From Thetidibacter halocola (lineage in GTDB: Bacteria; Pseudomonadota; Alphaproteobacteria; Rhodobacterales; Rhodobacteraceae), in contig NZ_JAGTUU010000006.1 in the NCBI RefSeq assembly GCF_018224955.1, positions 186,001 to 250,000 on the forward strand: a stretch of DNA of 64,000 nt, given 5' to 3'. Made by a program: the position numbers and the translations under genes. Shown here piece after piece: positions 57,077-64,000 of the stretch. Under the pieces are notes generated by a model. The model saw nothing but the letters and a program-made list of their open reading frames with translations, made no database searches and was not told where the DNA came from. Positions within the stretch are counted from its first letter, which is position 1. Every line of letters starts with the position of its first letter.

Positions 57077-58087
57077 ATGACAGCTGAACGACTGAGTTAC
57101 GCCGTCGCGCACGGCCTTGCCCTGCCCTCTGACGGCCGGATCGCGTGGATCGGCGCGCCTGGCGACAGCGATATCGGGCCGCTGGATCCGGCAAGGCTGG
57201 AGATCGTGCAGGGCTTCGCCCCCGACGCCGCCGCGTGGCAGGTGCGCGGGTTGACCGTGGTGCCCGCCCCCGCAGGCCCCTATGCCGCCGTCATCGTCAC
57301 CCTGCCCCGCGCCCGCGACCGGGCCGAGGCGTGGCTTGCGCAGGCCGAGGCGGCCGCGCCCGGCGGGCTGATCGTGCTGGACGGCGCCAAGACCGACGGG
57401 GCCGAGGCGCTGGCCAAGGCACTCAAGGGTCGCGTGGCGATCGAAGGACAGGTGTCCAAGGCGCATGGCAAGTGCCTGTGGTTCAGATCGGGCGATGCGA
57501 TGGCCGACTGGGCGCGCCCGGCAATGGCCCCCAATGCCGATGGCGATAGCGTTGCACCAGGCGTTTTTTCCGCCGACGGCCCCGACCCGGCCTCTGTCGC
57601 ACTGGCCGAGGCGCTGCCGCCGCTCAAGGGTGTCGTGGCCGACCTCGGCGCCGGTTGGGGCTGGCTGGCGCGGGCGGTGCTGGCGCGCTCGCCCGGCATC
57701 GACCGGCTGCATCTGGTCGAGGCGGACATGCCCGCGCTCGATTGTGCGCGGGCCAACGTGACCGATCCACGGGCGCGCTTTCACTGGGACGATGCGACCG
57801 CCTGGAAGGCGCCCGAGGCGCTGGACGCGGTGGTGATGAACCCGCCCTTCCATGTCGGGCGCAAGGGCGATCCGCGGCTCGGCCAGGCCTTCATCGCAGC
57901 CGCCGCGCGGATGCTGGCGACGCGCGGGCAGCTCTGGATGGTTGCCAACCGGCATCTGCCCTACGAGACCGCGCTGGCCCAGCATTTCGGCGAGGTGGCC
58001 GAGGTGGCCGGCACGTCGAAGTTCAAGATCCTGCACGCCGCGCGCCCGATCCGGGCGGGGCGGCACACCGGCACCCGGACCGGCTAA
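57077..58087 (+). CDS. class I methyltransferase, RsmC-like
   Basis: 336-aa protein with two tandem domains. The C-terminal one holds SAM motif VVADLGAGWGWLARAVLA and the catalytic VMNPPFHVGRKGD, the NPPFH form used by RsmC (16S rRNA m2G1207). The N-terminal half is a degenerate methyltransferase-like domain, also as in RsmC. Similar to E. coli RsmC in layout; the exact rRNA position is inferred. Confidence 0.85.
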   Translation: MTAERLSYAVAHGLALPSDGRIAWIGAPGDSDIGPLDPARLEIVQGFAPDAAAWQVRGLTVVPAPAGPYAAVIVTLPRARDRAEAWLAQAEAAAPGGLIVLDGAKTDGAEALAKALKGRVAIEGQVSKAHGKCLWFRSGDAMADWARPAMAPNADGDSVAPGVFSADGPDPASVALAEALPPLKGVVADLGAGWGWLARAVLARSPGIDRLHLVEADMPALDCARANVTDPRARFHWDDATAWKAPEALDAVVMNPPFHVGRKGDPRLGQAFIAAAARMLATRGQLWMVANRHLPYETALAQHFGEVAEVAGTSKFKILHAARPIRAGRHTGTRTG

Positions 58088-58104
58088 CCCCAAGGGATGA
58101 CTGC

Positions 58105-58905
58105 ATGAGCTTTTCCATCGAGGGCAAGACCGCCATCGTCACCGGCGCCGCCAATGGCGTGGGTCTGGCCATCGCCCGCCATTTCGCCGCGCGGGGCGCC
58201 AACGTCATGTTCGCCGACATGGACGAGGCGCGTCTACACAAGGAATGCGGCGAGGCCAAGGAGGATGGCAACATCCGCTATTTCGCCGGCGACCTGCGCG
58301 AACGGCTGACGCTGGCCAACCTGCTGTCGGCCACCCTCGACTCCTTCGACCGGGTCGACATCCTGGTGAACAGCTCGCGGCAGATGCTGCCCTCGGACCC
58401 GCTGGACCTCGACGACGGGTCGGTCGGGCAGATGATGGAGCAGAACATGATGACCGCGCTTCGCCTGAGCCAGCTGGTTGCCAAGAGGATGATCAAGCAG
58501 GCCGAAGGCCAGTCCGAAGGCCAGGTCGGCGCCATCGTCAATGTCTCCTCGATCGCGGCGCGGCGCACGCATCCCTCGCTGATGGGCTACTCGATCTCCT
58601 GCGCGGCGCTCGACCAGATGACCCGCGCACTGGCGGTGGCGCTGGCGCCCGAGCGGATCCGGGTCAACGCCGTCGCCTTCGGCTCTGTGATGTCGGCAAG
58701 CCTCAAGGAAACGCTGCGCGAGCACCGCGAGTATCGCGACGAGATCGAGGCGCATACGCCGCTGCACCGGATCGCCGCGCCCGAGGAACTGGCCGAGGCG
58801 GTGCAGTTCCTCGCCAGCGAAGGCGCCGGTTTCGTCACCGGCCAGATCGTCACGGTGGATGGTGGCCGCACGCTGCTGGACCCGGTGGGCGCCCCCGCTC
58901 ACTGA
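58105..58905 (+). CDS. SDR-family oxidoreductase with Lys-to-Cys change in the active site
   Basis: 266-aa Rossmann-fold protein. The cofactor motif is VTGAANGVGLAI (TGxxxGxG), and the catalytic Asn114, Ser149 and Tyr162 align. The motif YxxxK, however, reads YSISC, with Cys166 (TGC at 58600-58602) where Lys is almost invariant. The C-terminal VTVDGGRTLL is typical. Either it works by a different mechanism, or it is a non-catalytic or reduced-activity SDR. Substrate unknown. It sits between the rsmC-like gene and hemF. Confidence 0.85.
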   Translation: MSFSIEGKTAIVTGAANGVGLAIARHFAARGANVMFADMDEARLHKECGEAKEDGNIRYFAGDLRERLTLANLLSATLDSFDRVDILVNSSRQMLPSDPLDLDDGSVGQMMEQNMMTALRLSQLVAKRMIKQAEGQSEGQVGAIVNVSSIAARRTHPSLMGYSISCAALDQMTRALAVALAPERIRVNAVAFGSVMSASLKETLREHREYRDEIEAHTPLHRIAAPEELAEAVQFLASEGAGFVTGQIVTVDGGRTLLDPVGAPAH

Positions 58906-58930
58906 GCGCGCCCTTTTCGCCGACAGGACC

Positions 58931-58980
58931 GAGGGGCGCTGCCCCTCGAACTCCCCGCGATATTTGGGGCCAGAAGAAGA
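58931..58980 (-). repeat. dispersed intergenic repeat, copy 4 (reverse orientation)
   Basis: Reads hairpin GAGGGGC-GCT-GCCCCTC (58931-58947), then CTCCCCGCGATATTTGGGG and CCAGAAGAAGA. This is the reverse complement of copies 1-3. The hairpin lies 26 nt after the SDR stop (58905), preserving the hairpin-next-to-stop rule. Confidence 0.85.
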
Positions 58981-59052
58981 CCGTGCGCCGGCCCGGATTG
59001 CACCGGGCGGGACCCGACGATACGGTGGATGTCAAGCAATGAGGACACCGCC

Positions 59053-59943
59053 ATGAAAGACCTGTTCGACACCGAAAAGACCCGTGCCAGCACCTGGTTC
59101 CGCCAGCTGCGCGACGACATCGTCGCCGCCTTCGAAGGACTCGAGGACAGCCACGGGACAGGCCCTTTCGCAAAGATGGCGCCGGGCCGGTTCGAGGTGA
59201 CGGAAACGAGGCGTCATTCCGACGACGGCTCGGATGCAGGCGGCGGGCTGATGAGCGTGATGCGCGGCGGGCGGGTGTTCGAGAAGGTCGGCGTGAACGT
59301 CTCGACCGTCTATGGCGAACTGGGCGCGGCGGCACAAAAGGCAATGGCGGCGCGCGGCGTGCCGGGGATGGACAGCGACCCGCGTTTCTGGGCTTCGGGG
59401 ATCAGCCTGGTCGCACACATGCAGAACCCGCATTGCCCGGCGGTGCACATGAACACGCGGATGTTCTGGACCCCGCATGCCTGGTGGTTCGGCGGCGGGT
59501 CCGACCTGAACCCCTGCATCGAATACGACGAGGACACCGCGCATTTCCATGCCACCCAGAAGGCGCACCTGGACCCGCATGGGACACAGCTTTACCCTGA
59601 GTTGAAGGCCTGGGCGGACGAGTATTTCTTTGTCCCGCATCGGGGACGCGCACGCGGTGTCGGCGGCATCTTCATGGACGACCGCAACACCGGCGACTGG
59701 GAGGCGGATCTTGCGCTGACACAGGATATCGGCCGGGCCTTCCTGCCAGCCTATGTGCCGCTGGTGGAAAAACGCCGGGTGCAAGACTTTACCGAGGCCG
59801 ACAAGGACACCCAGCTGGTCCATCGCGGGCTCTACGCGGAATACAACCTGGTCTACGACCGGGGGACGAAGTTCGGCCTCGCCACCGGGCATGACGCCAA
59901 TGCCGTCCTGATGAGCCTGCCACCGCTGGCCAAGTGGGTGTAG
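59053..59943 (+). CDS. hemF: oxygen-dependent coproporphyrinogen III oxidase
   Basis: 296-aa aerobic enzyme converting coproporphyrinogen III to protoporphyrinogen IX. Conserved segments are NPHCPAVHMNTRMF, WWFGGGSDLNP, GIFMDD and EYNLVYDRGTKFGLATG, all typical of HemF. The start is at ATG 59053 (MKDLFDTEK), after GAGG; an ATG at 59029 would extend it 8 residues. Confidence 0.97.
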   Translation: MKDLFDTEKTRASTWFRQLRDDIVAAFEGLEDSHGTGPFAKMAPGRFEVTETRRHSDDGSDAGGGLMSVMRGGRVFEKVGVNVSTVYGELGAAAQKAMAARGVPGMDSDPRFWASGISLVAHMQNPHCPAVHMNTRMFWTPHAWWFGGGSDLNPCIEYDEDTAHFHATQKAHLDPHGTQLYPELKAWADEYFFVPHRGRARGVGGIFMDDRNTGDWEADLALTQDIGRAFLPAYVPLVEKRRVQDFTEADKDTQLVHRGLYAEYNLVYDRGTKFGLATGHDANAVLMSLPPLAKWV

Positions 59944-59987
59944 GCTACTCGCAGGAGCAACGGGCAGGGAACGAGAACACCCTTGTC

Positions 59988-60036
59988 CTTCATCTTGCCC
60001 CTAAACTCCGGGGAGCGCGAGGGGCTGGCCCCTCGC
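59988..60036 (+). repeat. dispersed intergenic repeat, copy 5 (divergent)
   Basis: CTTCATCTTGCCCCTAAACT followed by CCGGGGAGC and a strong hairpin GCGAGGGGC-TG-GCCCCTCGC (60017-60036). It differs in places from the other copies but keeps the order. The hairpin ends 9 nt before the stop of the rluE-like gene. Confidence 0.7.
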
Positions 60037-60044
60037 TCCGACGC

Positions 60045-60587
60045 TTACAACAAGCTCCACGCGCCGGGCTGCAATCCTTCAACGGTCCAGTCACCCACCG
60101 ACCAGCGCACCAGCCGCAGGCAGGGCAAACCGACATGCGCCACCATGCGACGGACCTGTCGGTTGCGCCCCTCGGTGATGGTCAGGCGCAGCCAGGCGTC
60201 GGGCACGGTCTTGCGAAAGCGCACCGGCGGGTCGCGCGGCCAGAGCTGCGGGTCGTCGACCCGCTCGGCCTGAGCGGGGCGGGTCGGGCCATCGTTCAGC
60301 GTGACGCCCCGGCGCAGCGCGTCGAGTTGCGTCTCTTGCGGGTCGCCCTCGACCTGGACGAGGTATGTCTTGGGCTGCTTGAATTTCGGCGAGGCGATGC
60401 GCGCCTGAAGCCGCCCGTCGTCGGTCAGCACCATCAGCCCCTCGGAATCGCGGTCGAGCCGGCCGGCAGGATAGACCCCCGGAAGGTCGATGTAATCCGA
60501 CAGCGTGGCGCGCGGGCTGTCGGCATTGCCCTTGTCCGTGAATTGCGACAGCACGCCGTAGGGCTTGTTGAACAGGACGACGGTCAT
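60045..60587 (-). CDS. RNA pseudouridine synthase, RluE-like
   Basis: 180-aa RsuA/RluB/RluE-family enzyme. The catalytic Asp45 lies in [15 protein letters not shown]. There is no N-terminal S4 domain, as in RluE (23S rRNA U2457). The start ATG 60587 overlaps the end of tadA by 4 nt, so the two are coupled. Confidence 0.9.
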   Translation of the reverse strand: MTVVLFNKPYGVLSQFTDKGNADSPRATLSDYIDLPGVYPAGRLDRDSEGLMVLTDDGRLQARIASPKFKQPKTYLVQVEGDPQETQLDALRRGVTLNDGPTRPAQAERVDDPQLWPRDPPVRFRKTVPDAWLRLTITEGRNRQVRRMVAHVGLPCLRLVRWSVGDWTVEGLQPGAWSLL

Positions 60588-61036
60588 CCGCGGCGCGCCT
60601 CGAAGAAGGCGCGCAGCAGCGCCGCCGACTCGGCCTCGGCAAGGCCGTCGTAGACCTCGGGCGCGTGGTGACATTGCGGATGCGTAAAGACGCGTGCGCC
60701 ATGCGCCACGCCGCCCGACTTGGGGTCCGCCGCGCCGTAATACAGACGCCGGATCCGCGCGAACGAGATCGCGGCGGCACACATCGGACAGGGTTCCAGC
60801 GTCACGTAAAGATCGTGGCCCGCCAGCCGCTCCTGTCCCAGCAGGGCGCAGGCCTCGCGGATCGCCAGGATCTCGGCATGGGCAGTGGGGTCGCAGCTTT
60901 CGCGGGTGCGATTGCCGGCCTCGGACAGCACCGAGCCGTCGGGCGCGATCAGGACGGCGCCCACGGGCACCTCTCCGCGCCCGGCGGCCAGGCGCGCCTG
61001 GTGCAGCGCGCGGTCCATGTGGCTGGCGAATTCCAT
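60584..61036 (-). CDS. tadA: tRNA(adenine-34) deaminase
   Basis: 150-aa zinc deaminase that makes inosine at the wobble position of tRNA-Arg(ACG). The motif [10 protein letters not shown] (His53, Glu55) and PCPMC (Cys83, Cys86) form the Zn site. Essential in most bacteria. Transcribed ahead of the rluE-like gene. Confidence 0.96.
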   Translation of the reverse strand: MEFASHMDRALHQARLAAGRGEVPVGAVLIAPDGSVLSEAGNRTRESCDPTAHAEILAIREACALLGQERLAGHDLYVTLEPCPMCAAAISFARIRRLYYGAADPKSGGVAHGARVFTHPQCHHAPEVYDGLAEAESAALLRAFFEARRG

Positions 61037-61118
61037 GTCCCCTCCCTAGCGCCCCCCGCCGCGCGGCAGAAGGGCGAATCCGCTTCTCACCTTGCAAGGA
61101 TTGGGCTATGCCGCGCCC

Positions 61119-61934
61119 ATGTCCAACACCCCATCCTCTCCGCCCGGCGACCGGATCGCCAAGGTCATCGCCCGCGCCGGTGTCGCCTCGCGCCGCGAGG
61201 CCGAGCGGCTGATCGAGGAAGGCCGCGTCACGGTGAACGGCAAGACGATCGACCGCGCCGCGCTGAACGTGACCGCCAGCGACAGGATCACCGTCGACGG
61301 CAAGCCGCTGGATGCCGCGCCCGAGCCACGGCTGTGGCTGTATCACAAGCCGACCGGGCTTGTGACCACGACGAAGGATGAACAGGGCCGGCCCACGATC
61401 TATGACGACCTGCCGGAAGACCTGCCGCGGGTGATGAGCGTCGGGAGGCTGGACCTCAATTCCGAAGGGCTTCTGCTGCTGACCAATGACGGCGCGCTGA
61501 AACGCAAGATGGAGCTGCCCTCGACCGGCTGGCTGCGCAAGTATCGCGTGCGCGTCAAGGGCAACCCCACCGATGCCGACCTTCAGCCGCTGCGCAACGG
61601 GATCGAGGTGGACGGCCAGCGGTTCCAGCCGATGACGGTGGCGCTGGACCGCCAGCAGGGCGCGAATGCCTGGCTGACCGTGGGCCTGCGCGAGGGCAAG
61701 AACCGCGAGATCCGCCGCGCCATGACCGATATCGGCCTTTCCGTGAACCGGCTGATCCGGATCTCCTACGGCCCGTTCCAGCTGGGCCAGCTGAAGCCCG
61801 GCGCGGTGGAGGAAATCCGCCCCCGTATCCTGCGCGACCAGCTGGGGCTGGAGGGCGGCGAGAAGCCGAAGAAACCCGGCAAGCCGCAGTTGAAACGCCC
61901 GCAGCGACGCCGCGACAAGCCCCCCGCACGTTAA
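61119..61934 (+). CDS. RNA pseudouridine synthase with S4 domain, RluB-like
   Basis: 271-aa enzyme. An N-terminal S4 RNA-binding domain ([20 protein letters not shown]) is followed by the catalytic domain with Asp112 in [15 protein letters not shown], and a Lys/Arg/Pro-rich C-terminal tail. Fits RluB (23S rRNA U2605). ATG 61119; divergent from tadA. Confidence 0.93.
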   Translation: MSNTPSSPPGDRIAKVIARAGVASRREAERLIEEGRVTVNGKTIDRAALNVTASDRITVDGKPLDAAPEPRLWLYHKPTGLVTTTKDEQGRPTIYDDLPEDLPRVMSVGRLDLNSEGLLLLTNDGALKRKMELPSTGWLRKYRVRVKGNPTDADLQPLRNGIEVDGQRFQPMTVALDRQQGANAWLTVGLREGKNREIRRAMTDIGLSVNRLIRISYGPFQLGQLKPGAVEEIRPRILRDQLGLEGGEKPKKPGKPQLKRPQRRRDKPPAR

Positions 61935-61997
61935 TCATCCGTTTACTTTCCGCCGTTTTGACCGCTTGGCGCCGCGTTTTCGCCCGGATTCCTAATC

Positions 61998-62207
61998 ATG
62001 AGTCGGGGCATGATGATCTCGATCCTTGCCCTGGCGACCGCGCTCGCCTCCGTTCTTCTGATGGCAGGCAGCCTGCGCATGGTCGCTCAGGACACCTTTG
62101 CCGCGCTGTCCGACATGGCCCAGCGGGCGCGGGTCGGTGGCAACCTGCGCGCGCGGGTGGCCTTTGCGGCGCTCTGGGTGCTGATCTTTGCCTTGAGTTA
62201 CATGTGA
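61998..62207 (+). CDS. small membrane protein, two predicted helices
   Basis: 69-aa protein, not recognised. Hydrophobic segments ISILALATALASVLLMAGSL and ARVAFAALWVLIFALSYM flank a polar loop. It begins an apparent operon with two XpaC-like proteins. Upstream at 61931-61945 is TTAATCATCCGTTTA, a TTAA-N7-TTTA pair; part of it is the rluB-like stop codon, so it may be chance. Confidence 0.7.
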   Translation: MSRGMMISILALATALASVLLMAGSLRMVAQDTFAALSDMAQRARVGGNLRARVAFAALWVLIFALSYM

Positions 62208-62214
62208 GGCGATC

Positions 62215-63042
62215 ATGCGGCACCAGCGGGACAATCACGATCGGCGGGAACAAGGGGTAGAGGCGGGGCTTGGCGTTCTGTTCCTCGCGGCCTTTCCGCT
62301 GGTCTTGTGGCTGTTCCAGGGCTCTGCCGTGGCGCTTCTGTCGGCGCTCGTCGAGTTCATGCTGCTGGCGCTCGCGCTGCGCCTGATCGCGCAGGGCCAA
62401 GCCGTCACCCGCGCCTATGACGCCGCCCGCGTCGCCTACCGTCCGAAACTGCCACGCAAGCTGATGGGTTCGACGCTGATCGGGTTGGTCGTGCTGATCC
62501 TCGCCGGGCACCAGTTCCCGACTCTGCTCTGGCCGCTGGCCTGCGGCCTGATGGCCTTCTTGCTGTCGGTGCTGGCCTTCGGTATCGACCCGATGAAGGA
62601 CAAGGGCCTCGACGATCCCGCGGAACTGCAACGCCTGCAACACAAGGCCCTGATCACCGAGGTCGAAACCACCCTGGCCGAGGTCGTCTCGCGCGTGGCC
62701 GGTCTGAACGACGCGGACCTGACCCGCCGCTCGCGGGCCGCGACCGAGACGGTGCTGCGCCTGATGCGCGCCTCGGCGCAGGAGCCCGCCCAGCTGGACC
62801 AGCTGCGCAAGCCCCTGACGACGGTGACGCGCATCCTGGGAGAAGAGGTGATGCGACTCGAATCCGACTGGGAAGGCGCGCAGCAACCGTTTGCCCGCCG
62901 CCGCTACGTCGCCAAGCTGAGCCTGCTGGTGGAAAAGTTCCAGGACCTCGCCTTTCGCGGCGGGGTACGAGTCGGACGCGATGCGTTCGACATGGAAGCG
63001 GACCTTCTGCTGGAGCGGATGCGGGGCGACAGCGCCGCCTGA
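62215..63042 (+). CDS. XpaC-like (BCIP phosphate hydrolysis family) membrane protein
   Basis: 275-aa protein. Two helix pairs at the N-terminus (GLGVLFLAAFPLVLWLF, STLIGLVVLILAG) are followed by a long soluble helical domain starting FGIDPMKDKGLDDPAELQ. The GxDPxxDKG motif recurs in the partial gene at 63217. XpaC family members are commonly found beside TelA (toxic anion resistance) proteins; that gene would lie beyond the window. Biochemical role unknown. Confidence 0.75.
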   Translation: MRHQRDNHDRREQGVEAGLGVLFLAAFPLVLWLFQGSAVALLSALVEFMLLALALRLIAQGQAVTRAYDAARVAYRPKLPRKLMGSTLIGLVVLILAGHQFPTLLWPLACGLMAFLLSVLAFGIDPMKDKGLDDPAELQRLQHKALITEVETTLAEVVSRVAGLNDADLTRRSRAATETVLRLMRASAQEPAQLDQLRKPLTTVTRILGEEVMRLESDWEGAQQPFARRRYVAKLSLLVEKFQDLAFRGGVRVGRDAFDMEADLLLERMRGDSAA

Positions 63043-63124
63043 CGCAGGATTTCCCGCCTTCCCCCTAGCAAGCAGCACGCTTTACCCTTAAGTTTTCCGC
63101 AATTGCGAAAAACACGGGGGCATC

Positions 63125-63214
63125 GTGTCGGGACGCGCGATCCAGAAACTGACCTATGTGCTGCTGATCATCCTGTTGATCGGCGTGACATCCGGCTGGA
63201 TCGGGGGTCTCTGA
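63125..63214 (+). CDS. 29-aa membrane peptide between XpaC-like genes
   Basis: GTG 63125 to TGA 63214. The product reads VSGRAIQKLTYVLLIILL through SGWIGGL (first residue Met if translated), with a single hydrophobic helix. It overlaps nothing, stops 2 nt before the next ATG (63217), and occupies the same position as the two-helix protein upstream of the first XpaC-like gene. Too short for confident similarity. Confidence 0.5.
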   Translation: MSGRAIQKLTYVLLIILLIGVTSGWIGGL

Positions 63215-63216
63215 TC

Positions 63217-64000
63217 ATGGCCAAGCGCTATGGCGGCAAATTCAGCCCGGACAGCAACACGGTAACACCGGAGGATCGGGGCACCGCCGCGCCGCGCGGC
63301 GCCTACCAGGGCGCCCGTGTGACGCCGGCCGGGGCACGGTCGAACGTGCTGTTCATCCCGCCGGTCATCCTGGCCTTCACCTCGCTGGCCGGCGGCGCGA
63401 CCGGGCTGGCCGTCGGGCTGGCGGGGGCCGCGGTGCTGCTGCTGGGCGCATGGCTGCTGCGCGAGGGGTTGATCGCCGAAGCCGCCTACGAAGAACGCAA
63501 GGTCGCGCGCCGTCCCGGCCTGCCGCGCAAGATCCTGGCCGCCGTGGCCTGCGGCATCGGCACCGTCATCGCCGCCTGGAAAGTCGAGCCGGGCCTGGTT
63601 GCGCCACTGATCTACGGCGCCGCCGCAGGCGCGCTGCATATCGGCGCCTTCGGGCTGGACCCGCTGCGCGACAAGGGCATGGAAGGCATCGACACCTTCC
63701 AGCAGGACCGCGTTGCCCGGGTCATCGACGAGGCCGAGAAACACCTGGGCGCCATGACCGACGCGGTGATCCGCGCCGGCGACCGGCAGGTCGAGGCCCG
63801 CGTCGAGCGGTTCCAGATCACCGTGCGCGAGCTGATCCGCACGGTCGAGGAAGACCCGCGCGACCTGACCGCCGCGCGCAAGTTCCTCGGGGTCTACCTG
63901 ATGGGCGCGCGCGACGCCGCCGCCAAGTTCGCCGACATCTATTCCCGCACGCAGGATCGCGGCGCGAAATCCGATTTCATGATGCTTCTCACCGACCTGG
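63217..64000 (+). CDS. XpaC-like membrane protein, 3' end beyond the window
   Basis: Open frame from ATG 63217 (MAKRYGGKFSPD) to the window edge, at least 261 residues. After a polar N-terminus and helices (VLFIPPVILAFTSLAGGATG, LAAVACGIGTVIAAW) comes FGLDPLRDKGMEGIDTFQQ, matching the paralogue at 62215. The rest is charged, probably coiled helices (VARVIDEAEKHLGAM). The pair suggests a complex of two XpaC-like subunits. Confidence 0.75.
   Translation, partial: MAKRYGGKFSPDSNTVTPEDRGTAAPRGAYQGARVTPAGARSNVLFIPPVILAFTSLAGGATGLAVGLAGAAVLLLGAWLLREGLIAEAAYEERKVARRPGLPRKILAAVACGIGTVIAAWKVEPGLVAPLIYGAAAGALHIGAFGLDPLRDKGMEGIDTFQQDRVARVIDEAEKHLGAMTDAVIRAGDRQVEARVERFQITVRELIRTVEEDPRDLTAARKFLGVYLMGARDAAAKFADIYSRTQDRGAKSDFMMLLTDL

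Overview
The window comes from the chromosome of a GC-rich alphaproteobacterium, most probably a member of the Rhodobacteraceae/Roseobacter group. Several things point that way: the gene families and neighbourhoods (gshB-yraN-rsmI-LppC, coq9 divergent from rpsU, divergent hemE/hemC, ruvCAB), a Hint-domain secreted protein, a dispersed CTTCTTCTGGCC...GGGGCAGAGCCCC intergenic repeat, and a TTAAC-N5-G(C)TAAC box of the CtrA type in front of comM. No rRNA, tRNA, CRISPR array, integrase or insertion sequence was recognised.

1-19.3 kb is housekeeping: ftsK and a DapC-like aminotransferase, comM, an esterase, gshB, yraN, rsmI, an LpoA-type lipoprotein, glnD, a Hint protein, murJ with a phospholipase D, a rhomboid-fold protein that has lost both catalytic residues, and trpS. 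19.3-32.6 kb is an accessory myo-inositol-type catabolic operon: a LacI regulator facing a sugar ABC transporter (binding protein, two permeases, ATPase), two TIM-barrel epimerases, a Gfo/Idh dehydrogenase, iolC, iolD and iolB. Six of its eleven genes carry nonsense codons, frameshifts or deletions (regulator, binding protein, both permeases, IolH-like epimerase, iolC). No such lesion was seen anywhere else in the window, so the operon looks like a locus in decay. The ATPase, dehydrogenase, second epimerase, iolD and iolB remain open.

32.6-47.6 kb holds a fumarylacetoacetase-type hydrolase, an unknown conserved protein, an ACR3 arsenite pump, ruvCAB, a DUF1127 micro-protein with a perfect bidirectional terminator, prmA, a ferric-reductase-like flavoprotein with an overlapping 30-residue membrane peptide, an MFS carrier, a cupin, a methyltransferase, a YeeE/YedE sulfur transporter, an ABC-2 exporter and an EamA transporter. 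47.6-64 kb holds tetrapyrrole genes (hemE, hemC, hemF), two quinone oxidoreductases around a DUF2189 membrane protein, coq9, rpsU, a D,D-carboxypeptidase with a SPOR domain, clpS, RNA-modification genes (rsmC-like, rluE-like, tadA, rluB-like), an SDR with Cys in place of its catalytic Lys, and the beginning of an XpaC-type membrane operon that runs off the end.

No clearly new defence or mobile system is visible. The observations most worth a second look are the mutational pattern of the inositol operon, the dead rhomboid, the Lys-to-Cys SDR, the gene-end repeat family, a 32-bp perfect palindrome, CtrA-like boxes at comM and dacF, and helically phased TGTGGC hexamers upstream of dacF. All coordinates and motif positions were read by eye; no database or folding program was run.
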